Assembly (NCBI GenBank): GCA_004352715.1
Contig: SCFE01000050.1
Coordinates: forward strand, 1,785,837 to 1,849,836
Source: Hofstenia miamia
Lineage: Eukaryota > Xenacoelomorpha > Acoela
Direction of reading: 5' to 3'
Length of the DNA stretch: 64,000 bases
Below, piece after piece: positions 36,978 through 48,900 of the stretch. How positions within the stretch are numbered: position 1 is the first letter of the stretch; every line of letters starts with the position of its first letter. Made by a program: the position numbers and the translations under genes. A model generated the notes under the pieces. The model searched no databases and was not told the DNA's origin. It was given only the letters and a program-made list of their open reading frames with translations.

Positions 36978-39900
36978 GATTATTCAATTCAAAATTTCCG
37001 TAAGACATAATTATCCTCGAAAAATATAGACATTAGAGAGTATTTTCAAGTAATTTCAGTTTTCTAGATGGAAGCTTAAAAACCCGACATTGTGTCAATG
37101 TAATTCGTAATAGTCCCTGAATCAAAAAATGATGCAAGAAAATGCAATCAACAAAATTTGCACAAAGTGCTTTTAAAAGTGAGTAACGTTATTAAGTGCT
37201 GCCTCTTTAACTTTGGAAACAAAAGGCCACAAATAATGCTAAAACTCAAAAACATTTCATTTCCAGATAATAAATCCGAAGCTGAGTTTTTGGTACTATT
37301 ACCACACTGTTAAGATAGCTAATGAAAAGCATGCTTATTTACATTATGCGCATTCATGAAATTTTCGCTTTGAACGGCATACAGTCTGATTATGATTATC
37401 CAGATAATGCAGAAAGTCCTTTTTAAGAAATCATTAACGTTATAACAATTTCCAGCTTTTTGAAAAAGATATTACCGACCATACGATATTGAACAAGCAT
37501 TTATGGTTTATCAGTTTCGGTATATGGATTTATGAATTTTGTGTAATTATAAAAAATTGAAACTAAACTAAAGACTATTCACAAAAATCGTTTCAAATTA
37601 GTGTTTTATTTTTATGGGAATTTCATTGGACTTGTAGAAAATTATTGCCTACAATCCATCATTCGCACAGCTTGGCTTAACACGTCATGGTTTATAGGTT
37701 CATAAATTGGCATAAATCATCAATCATTACTTACAGGAATCACACTGATGAAACAATAAAATGTTCAAAATTATCTACTAGCGTGTATATGAATAAATGT
37801 ATGAATTGAGGTGACATTTCATGCCAAAAAGGATCCAAGTCTTAAGTGTCAATGCACAGTTCAATAATTATAAAAAACATTCTATATTATTTTATACCTC
37901 AACTACTACAACGTTCCAGCTTGCTAATTGAATAATGTGGGAAAGTCACACTTGCCCTTCAAATAATAACATTATGAACATGTTTAAATAAATACAGAGA
38001 AAGTGTTGCTAATCACTCAATTTTGCAAAACGTTCCTTCATGTGAAATTACATTTTTGCTTTGTCTTAAAAATAATGAAACAATTGCTTCAGTATTGAAA
38101 CATTGATGGCCATCATGATTTTAGTGCTTGGTTTCGGCTACGTCCAAGTTGTTACGACCAGTGGCCCGGCCAACTTTACAGCCAAAACATCTTCATACAT
38201 TAAGAAACTTGCGGTAAATTAATATATAGTACCGGTATAAACATTAGAGCAAAGATTTATATTTTTCTGTATATAGCAGTGTCGTAATTTTGAGAACAAC
38301 TTTTGTTCATAGTTTTCCAATCTAATTAGCTATTGTCAAGCAAAGATGTTGAATATGTCGGTTAATTTGTTTTGTTGACATATCGGGCAAAGAACTACGG
38401 CTAACGGCTGATCAAGGACAATTTTCTTACACATGAATGTCTACGGCTAATGGAAATGGTTTGGCCTCAATACACTACTTGAATTACCTATAAACATTGC
38501 TACTTCACTAAAAACTTAAAAAAAAGACATTGCCACTCTCAACCGCTTTCTCCAGACACTCCATGCAGTAATTTTTATCAATGACTTCAGCCGAATTAAA
38601 TATATACATTTTTACAGTTATTTATTAAACGACAATATTCAAATGAATAAACATAAAAGACCTTGTATTTTTTAAAATTGTCAGTTGTCAGTTAAAATAA
38701 CTTTTGTTGGGTTTACTCACCCTGAACGAACTTTACATAAAAGATGCGTTTTAAAGTTGAATATAGGCAGGAAAAATCCCAACTATTTGAAGTTAACAGA
38801 GCAATTCAAACTATTTTTATTCGAACAAAAATCCGGATACGTTGAAGAACGTTTGCTCTGATGATGACAAATAAATCTATAACATTTGTTGAAATCACAT
38901 GTTATGTTGTCAAATTGATGTTACTTGCCAAATTTAGTTAGTTTAAAGAATCATGAATAAAATTATGTAATACATAAGTACATTATGTAAAAGTTACGTA
39001 AGTAAACGTTCACTTCTAAAGGTGTGGTATTTAGAAAATGTTTTTTTGAAATTTAGTATTTATGATCAATAATTTCCATCGACACTACTGCATACATCAC
39101 ATGTTTGAACACCGAGGGGCGGAGATTCTCATGATTAAATAAGAGTTTATATGTTTAAATTTGAATTGCAACGAAAAATTTAGGCCCCTGCGAGTTGACT
39201 TCCTTAGGTTTGAGTTGTGTTGTAATCCTAACGCGCGAGTTCGATTCGAGCTACAATTATATTTAGACTTTTTTCTCGTTCAGCCAATCGATATATAGCT
39301 ATGCTACCTCAAAGAAACGTACGACAGAAACATATTAACATATTAAATTAAATGAGACAAACTAAGCCTGACGGCTTGCAATTTGAGATAAATATTGAAA
39401 GGCCAATGGATTCTTCGACACTACAGACAAAAATAAAAGAAAAATAGATGGCATTCAATAACGAGTTCATTTCGAGTACGTCGAGTTGAGTTTTTGGACC
39501 TCGACTCAAATTTCGAGTTCTCAGAGAGCCCTTCATAAATTATACACTCTAGCAGGCAAAGTGTGCAGGTAATAATTACGGTATATCAATAATTTATACA
39601 AAAAGTATTCTGAGTACATAAGGAGTTTAAGCAGTCTCGGATAAATTTGTGCAAAAATGTTCATAGAAGTTCGATAACGTACATGTATGTAATTTCAGAT
39701 GCCACGATAAGTGCAAAAAAATTGATTAGACCAATAAAAGTGATACCCGGAATGAATAATGTCTCTAATTCGCCTATAATTTTTACTAAACTATATTTTT
39801 TCGATCATGCATTATTATAAAAAAGTTGTATCATTCCGACAATGGCACATTTCAAAACATTGATAACATGTATTCTCGATAATTTTCTATAAACACAATG

Positions 39901-42900
39901 TTTTCAGATGTTTAGGTAAAACAGACCATAGCAAATATAAACATGTGCATAGAACTTCTTAAATTTTTAATAATATTGAAAAGCGAATAAGCATTCATTA
40001 TTGTCATAATGTAATGGATACTTTTAGAAATCAATTGACAATAAAAATTTTGAGGTAAAAACAAGAGGTAAATTGGCTAGACTATCCAAATTTGAAAGCA
40101 AATAAAACCAAATAAGTATGTTGTGGGTAAATAAGTGATTAGGCCTAACGCATAGATAAAACGGGTAGGCAATCGTTTCAATAAACAATCAAAATCAGTT
40201 GCACAGTGTGACATTTTGGTGATCATTCATCTGTGAATACTACCTGAAGTATCGTTACGCAATAATTATCTCAAAATTGCTTAAATGACCGACAAAAAGA
40301 TGGCCGTTTAAAAGATATGAACAGTGAAGACTGTCGAAGCACGGTTACCAGACATCATTGCGTGTTTCATAATAAATGATAATGAGGTTGAACTCAAAAC
40401 AATCCTTTTCAATTTCACAATTCTATATTCTGAATTTGAATTTGAATGCAATGCTGTAGGAATCGCAACGATGAACAGAATTTTTTAAAAAGTTTTATCT
40501 GTTATATCAGGCGTGGTGCTATTTTGTGTTTCACATTTCTAGAAGTTCCAATTAGATTTTGAAAATAAAAAAGAAAATCCATCTGTAAGAGAAAGAAATC
40601 CCAAAGCATTATAATTTTTGAAGCGAATAAAATCAAAATAAGTTGAAAATGTTTTATTGACGTTCAAATACTAATTGACAAACAGCTCCAAAACTGAAAT
40701 CAAAATGGACTTTGAGTTGTGTTCATAAATACCGATATTAAAACTTGTAACCTAAAAATAAATTTCAGGAATTGAGGAAATTGTGATATGAATTGAAGGT
40801 GAATGTCACTAAGCCGTAAAATTGTACAATTAAGTCGTTTAATCATCCATGGGTAGAAATGGTTGGATACAATTCATCAGTTTTTTAATTAAAGCGTTAT
40901 TATATTATAAACAAAAAAGAAATATTACGTCTCGTTGAAATGGATTTCAAAATATAGTGAAATAACTGACAATATACAACTAATGGTAAGAAAAAGAAAA
41001 CTTTATGGAAAGATCACAACTTTTCGTTTGAATTAAAGCTAGTCATTTTGAAATATCAATGTGGTGTAGGTTCCGGAACGAACTAAGGAAACAATTTCTC
41101 AGTCTTTCTAGATTCTCTAGACAGGACAGATTGATTGCTAATTGTGACAAAGTAAATTGCGTAACTAATAATAGTAATGTCGTTACAGAACATATTACCA
41201 TGAGACCACAGACCACGTAAATGTATAAAATTGACATCGAGCAATAAGTGGGACCAAATAAAATGGAACTGCATTAAGCCGACTGTCTAAAACCCGGGGA
41301 GCGTTTAGCTTGATACATATTCATAAAATGAAAAATTGAGGTGAAACTATTACTCTATTAGATATGGCTCAATGTTATAAAAAAACTCTCATGATTGTTG
41401 GCTAGATTCTTGTCCATATTAAAAACTTAAATGGTTGAAAACAAATCAGTGGAAAAACTTAAAAGAATTAATTCAATGTAGTTAATAACATCAAAAAGCA
41501 AATTAATGAGTGCAAAATAGGAAGGAACGTAAGTAAATAGACGTCGCGTTGTTTACATTGGAAATTAAATATATTGATGGACGCTTGTGCTGGTTAAACA
41601 AAATAATTAGGGCATCCAGCAACGTAGTCGTCAAGTACAGATGTGAGGGAAGCGATCATGAAAATTATTCACAGCGTAGTCTAATTAAAAAATGCATTGA
41701 ATAATAGTTTTCTATTCTTGGGTTAGCTTAAAATACATACCATAATTTACGCATTAATGTTTAAGTACAAGAAATAATTCATAGAATAGTGGATATATTA
41801 GGTTCCTGTGAATATTCGGAACTTTGAATCGAATTAACAATTTGAATATTGAAAACACACAAGAACCACAAGCAGTTCACTTCTAAGGTATTTTATGACA
41901 CTACAGGTCTAAAAAATCAAACACTTCAGTTAGTATATTATCGAAAAACAATCATTACAAAATACGCGCGAATTGCGATTGCTGCAAATCCATTTCTCCC
42001 TAAAATTCGATTCGGAATCCGGTGGCACATTCAATAAGATACAAACTTTAATTTAACAATTCGAAGAAGCCAAACTATATATGCAGAGGTTTCAAAAATA
42101 ATTTGTTAACACAATTTTGAAAAAAAATTCGTTTTATTGTTGAAAAGACGTGCGTTTTAGTACGCTTCCAAATTTACTTTTTACTGACTGATTCATTAAG
42201 CGATAAAACAGGAAATCAGTAAATTAATGTTTGTTTTTGCAGACATGTGTTCGACAACATCTCAGCTTTGAAGTATTGTACAAATGCAAATCATTTATTC
42301 CAATAGTTCGTTCCACATTCATCCCCACATGAGAAAGCTGTTTACAACGCTGGGACAATCTTTTGAACCTGGACTTGGGTGTTTTTTCCTAATTTCACTT
42401 AGATTGAGAGTGGGGGCCTATATTCCTTATCATTATATATTTTGGTGTAACATTGTAGAAATCACAATAATTTAAGGGCTTTTTTCGAAAATATCGAAGC
42501 ATTTGCAACACTGATTGAAGGCGCTGGAAGAATTCTCCTTTATGTGCTTTAGTAATCAGTGGCTCCACTTATCAATATAATTGCAATAATTAGACGAGGA
42601 TTGTATTTGTGTTCCAGAAAAAGCAAGGGACAATTATCTTTGAACATTAAATCGACAACTACTGATACCTTAATAAGCTACGGGGAAAAGTGTTTGACGT
42701 AATCATAATATTTTCTGTGCAACCGCAGTAAATAATGAAAAAATCTAACGTAGAGTATTCCGTTATGCCTTCAGCGTGAAAGCTACGTTTTCATGCTTCA
42801 GATTGATTAAAAAATTCAGTCAATATCAAAAGCCTCACATGAATCAAAGGGTATTTGTACATCCTTAATGATCAATATTAATGCATGGTCAACACGTTTC

Positions 42901-45900
42901 AAATAATGCCTTTCCGAAGACGTTTTATTAAACAATAAATTTAAGATAGAACATATAAGCATATGCAATTATAGGCAAAGTCTTACTTACCGTTTTCAAG
43001 TTGCTCAGTCTTCATCGCTTCCTTATGCAGTTCTTCTTCTTGTTCTAAGCGACCAACTCCTTCTTTGACAATATTACGATTATAGGAAGGGTTTATTGTA
43101 AGATGTTCTCTTTCTGGTACACCGCGCACAGTCACCCCCTCGCCTTCCGAATGCCGATCTCCTAAAAAATTAGCTAATAGGTCTCGTGGAAAAGCATTAA
43201 AGAAAGTCACAAAATTAGTGACCAAACAGTCTATACATGAAAACATTTAACCTCCTCAAAGTTCCAAAAAACGGCAAATAACTAAACTTAAAGAACAATT
43301 AAGTTTTACAATAGCACATTCTAAGCAGCATTGAACTTTCAAAGTGAAATTAAAAGATAAGCGCCAAAGCAGTTTTACTCGAGATGAAAAATAATTTCAA
43401 ATATTTAATTAGCAGCGGAGATGTCCAAATTCAATTACCGCTGAAAGGTAAGAATATCGAAACGCATTTAATTCACTCCGTCAACAATAATAAAAATCGG
43501 GAAATTAAAACCCCAATTCAATAAAAACAACATGTTGATATTAATTAAAATTGCAACAGTGGTGGATAACCGCTTCTGACAATTTCACTCGTAAGCTTTG
43601 CTTTGTGAACAAATGTAACATAGAACGGCACACAAGAAAAATCTCCCAAATGACTTTAAAATTTCATTGTTTGTATTCAGTAGAATATGTATAACATTTG
43701 TCTTACTCTATTAATAGACTTGAAACAACATAGCAGAGCAAGTACAGGATGTTCTACAATTGAAGGCGTGTGCATAGCGTCAAAGAACTATTTAATATAC
43801 AATCATCATAGAACTTGCAAATTTTACAACTAAAAAGTCCATTGACAATGGAACCATTATTAAATTTGCGATTGCTTTACCGTATTGCAGATTATACATG
43901 CGAATGCACGCCAAATAAATCTAGTATAGATTGGATTATTCGCATTTAAAACTAATAACTGTCATAACATTTGGTCAATTTTAGTAGGGCTTGTTGCAAA
44001 AGAATGGCTACATATATATATATTTACATTTCTGCCTGGCGACCATTGTTTTGAATCCCTAATTCAGGTGATTCTGAAAGGAAAGAATATATCTGTCCAA
44101 CACTGTCCCATTTAACTGGAATTTCTCATACCATGACTATTCAATTTACTTATGAGATGAAGGAGTTGAATTTGTACAATATCTCTGTGTAAAATTTCTC
44201 TTAGTGATGAGATGTGCCATAACAAAAAAATTCTTCCTTTAATTGTAAACACCATGTCAAAATAGTCAGTTGAAACTTTATTTAACCTGGCGTCTGTAGA
44301 TTACTTTTTCTGCATTCAAGGTTGGTTTGCTGTCCATTCCCCTGACATTATAAGAGGGAACTATCTGTAATTGAGTACAGTACATTTTCGAGTCACACGA
44401 TGCTTTTTTATGAAATTTAATTGATTTTCTTTTGAATTCCCTTCTGATTTTATGTAAATAATCCTTAATTGCGATTTGATAAACCAAGGAATCATTTTGA
44501 TGCTACGCCAAATAAATTATCAAACATTGTTAGATTTTCGTAAACCACAATTGCCTTGACCACTAGTGAGATGGGTAGGCTTCAACCGTGAGAGGTACAC
44601 AGGAATGCAAACCTCTATCAATTTTGACTAATTGTGAAATGCCAACTTTAAAAGATATTTGCGGTTGATATGAATACGGAAAATAAAATTCGAAACTTCA
44701 AAAATGTCAAACAAACCCCACAAATATTGACCAAATATTTAGAAAGATATTCATTAGGATGTTTCACCCTGTATTTTTATTTCCACTATCGAGTAAAAAT
44801 ACTTGGCAGCATTGATAAAAAAACAGATGTCATTTTCTAAGATGATTTTTTACTTAGTTAAATCACAACTTATAAAAAAATTAAATATTTTGCTCATTTC
44901 AATGCGCAAACTAAAAAATAAGTGCAGCGTATTTGCACATTTTAAGCGGACAATTAATGTACATCACCAAGCCATTAGCAGCATTGTGGACTGCAATCAG
45001 CGAGTGATGATAAACAAAGACAATGACTTTGAAGTTGTAGGGAAACTCTTAGAAGGTTTCTTTGTTATAATCTGCCGCAATTTTAACTCATCAAAATCTA
45101 TGCATATTGTAGGTGTTAAAGCATTGTTATTGTAGATTAAAACGTCTCTTAGAAATAATGAGTACCTTAGACACAAAAGAAATGCCATTGGATGAACTTT
45201 ATCTCAACATTTAATGAAAATTCTCAGAGTAATCTGGTCGCAGGTACATTAACCAAACAGGTTAGGAACAAAATTCAAACAAGCAAAGGATTCATCTTAA
45301 GCCTAGATATTTCAAGGGTAAACAATTGACCCAAAAAATTTGCTAAGCAAAAACTACACATATGATGTAAAATACCTGTGTAAGTAAACATTACACTTCA
45401 TAAGTATACACAATTTATATGTTAAATAAGCGTACAATAATTTCAATTGATTCATCAAACATAGAAAATTATCAGTTTTGCTAAATTAACACTGCTTAGT
45501 GTTTCACAAAAATGATTCAACATCTCAAATTGAGAATGGGTTTTCATAATGCGCCAGAGTGAACTGATAAGAGAATAAAATTATAATGATATTTTGATAT
45601 AAAAGTGATATGAAAAAAGTAACTAGTAATTTTTTGTCAATTAATGCGAAATAGTTATATGGACAACGTGATTGGGATACAAGGCTTCACAATGCACAAT
45701 TCAAAGGTTAAAGTGAAAGAGCCCACTACCAGTGACATTTACCTTGTTTCAACAACATAAACAAGAAGTGCGACCCGAGGAATTCTTATGAACAGCGGCC
45801 GCAACGTGTAGAACAATATGCTTGGGTTCATGAGCAGAGAAAATACCAGTGGGTCGGCGAAAGCGACCTTAACACCATTTTAGAAAACTGATTATTAAAA

Positions 45901-48900
45901 TGCTGTTGAAGTTTATTGCATAAAACTTAAGTTTAGAAATAAGGTGTGAGAAATTACAATAAACCACATTAAAAATACACATTGTTTTAAAACAATTACC
46001 TTAAAGAATGATTGATTGTTCAAAATCTGGCTTTATAAAACGAGTATTAACTCAATAGAATGTGTTGTCTTTATGTAAAATGGACATTTCTCTTTGTTTG
46101 CGGATATTAATCCGTTCAAAGAAAGTGTTTGTTGTACAAATGAGATTGACGCCAATAAAGAACTTTTAAAGAAATAAATATTTATGGAATTCATTGTTTG
46201 ATAAGCCGCTTTCCTTATTGAGAATGCTTTTAGTAAGAAGCGGCGATAATCGAAATAATTTTAATCTATTTTTTAGTCAACGACATTGTGGCACAGCATC
46301 GGTGGGCGGTATACAGTATAAAATTAGCTGTGCCATGTTTAATATACAATTAAACATTTTTTTCAGTTTTTTTTACAACATATTGCCTCAGAACCTACAA
46401 ATAGTGAACAAAATGGAAATTATAAATCAATTCATTTCTTAATAATCGATCGAAATTGAAAAATTCAACAGTGCTGCACTCTAGTTTTTAATCCAATAAA
46501 AATACAGAATAGCACACGAAATTGTAGAATATAGCAAAGTTATCAAACAACTATTTTTGTAAACAAAAGTAACTTAATTAATACAGTTTATATCAGATTA
46601 TATCAATTGTAGAAAATGATTACTGCAAGTGTATACAACTTCGTTCCTCTGAAATCAAACAATTTACAATTAATTGCTGCGACAACAAGATCTAACTACG
46701 CTATGATGCCTGTTAAGGTTTCGCATGACCATTAAAGTCCAGAGGGATTTGCTGGTCCCAGTCTCATAGTGCTTGGACAAGTACGGAACTGGAATAGCAA
46801 ATGAAGAAAGTGGGATTATTACATATTACTAACAATTTTTTACCAACATAGGTACCAGACTAAAATGAGATGGGACAAAATCTAATTGGATTAAGATTGG
46901 CACCAATAAATTTCTGGCCATACAGAACCCTAATGCCGATATCAGTCACTAGAACGAGCATCGCGTTTGAACAAAATTGTGTAAAAATATCTAGTGATTA
47001 ATTGAATTGCTTCAAGCTGTCAGTAACACCCGCTAAAAATGGATAATGGGATGTCTATGCGATAAAATACATTTTGACAAAATTCAATATCCCAAAATGT
47101 TGAATTAACTTTCGTTTCTCTAAAATTTAGCATTTTTGTTGTTCTTGAGCTTAGTGGAATTAGTGTTGCAAAACGAAACTTTTTAGTTATTGAACTGCGA
47201 TAAAGAGTGTATACAGTTAATTTAAAGTCAGATGTTTTTAAATATAATGCAAGAAAAACGTTTAAAACTACACTGAAACTGCATACCTGTTGAATATCTC
47301 CTGTCCGAAACAGAACCTGGCTCTTTTGTAAGCATGTCCTCCCTAAATTTGAAGTGCTTGAAAATGATTAAAATTTTGAAAATAATTATGGTATTTAGAT
47401 GCTTATAAAATGCAAGAACAAACCATTCAGTTTAAAAGAAAGAAATAGTTTTTAAACAAGTAGTAAATACACATGAGACTTAGAAACTAACGTGCTCCTG
47501 GAAGAGTGCTGAAGACGAGGTATAACCTTACGATTGTGAGATTTCAGAAGACCTTGCCGTTTTCTTTCTTCATTTTGGATGCGCATTTTACGTTCGGCTA
47601 GAAGGTAGTAAGTGGCAGCAATATGGTCGTAAGCTTGGTGTTCCAAAGAACTAAGCAAAATCATTTTAAAGATCAACATTTTCCTCAACTAACTTATAAA
47701 ACAAAAATGATAGCGTCACTTAGAAGAAACGGTAAAATCCGTACGAAATTTAAATATACATACTTAATAATTGATTCTTTATCAGCAACAGCACCTTTTA
47801 CCATACATTCAAGAACGTCATTGTGAACATCGGGTGGTACAGATCCGCGCTCAACTAACGGCTCCTGAGTTTGAGGAAGAATTAAATTCGATAGCCAACG
47901 ATGCTGTATTATGTTTTCAAGTGTAATACGATCGTCAGCATCACGAACAATCATGCTTTCTATTAAACTAAATACGAAAAATAGGCTAAATAATTTAATG
48001 AAATAAATACTTCACACAATCATCGGACAAATGATCGGGTAATAAATATTTACAATCCATTATCATTGTAAGTGTTTCACTATCTGTAGCTTCATTGAAA
48101 GGCGCTTCGCCACATACAAACATATACAACAATACACCTAAGCTCCAAATGTCTAAAAGAAACATGAAAACAAGTATACATTAATAATGTTCAATACACA
48201 ACACAATTACACAATGATAACACTGAATAGAAAGGCTTGGTTACAAAATACTGTGCGAAAGAATATTAATTACTGAACTGAACATATAAAATTGTACGAG
48301 TGTGATTCGCTAAACATACATTTAAAAGGCTTCCACAGAGAAACACACTTTTTCAGAATCTGTTTTTTTCAAATTTTCCCATCTAACTGGAACATAAATT
48401 AAAATGTATGAGATGAGTAAAAGTTACTCGATTAATGATCACAAACTGAAATAGAAATTTGAATATGAAAGTCATGCATTTTTTCGAAACGTTCGCCGAG
48501 ATGATGCATATATATACACTATTATCAAATAATGTGAACAAAAACATCCTATGTGGAGAAACTATTATAGTATTCAGGGATTTGTGAAAAACAAGTGTAT
48601 TAAGAGCCAAATATTCAACTTAATACTAAATTTACTAAAAGTCAAAAAATGAGGTGATCTATTTCGAAGAAACTTACCTACGGCCGGTGCATCATACTCG
48701 TCGCCTAATAATATTTCTGGTGCACTATAAGCCAGCGAGCCACAAGAGGTTTGTAGTTTTTGATTAGGCTCATATTTATTTGAGAAACCAAAATCGGTTA
48801 ATTTGACACACTGTAGACGTTCAAAAAAGACAACGTTTTCTGGTTTGAGATCACGATGCACTACATGTAGCTGATGACAGTATTGTATGGCACTTGCTAT

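Noticed and set aside
44278-45135. Open frames 44278-44487 (minus) and 44803-45135 (plus) as genes
   Set aside because: Low-complexity, Lys- or Ile-rich translations in AT-rich intron sequence without motifs or convincing splice sites.
45770-45820. Cloning-vector contamination, suggested by adjacent EcoRI (GAATTC) and NotI (GCGGCCGC) sites
   Set aside because: The sites are embedded in a longer protein-like segment without any recognisable vector or adapter sequence; chance in a CpG-rich island is enough.
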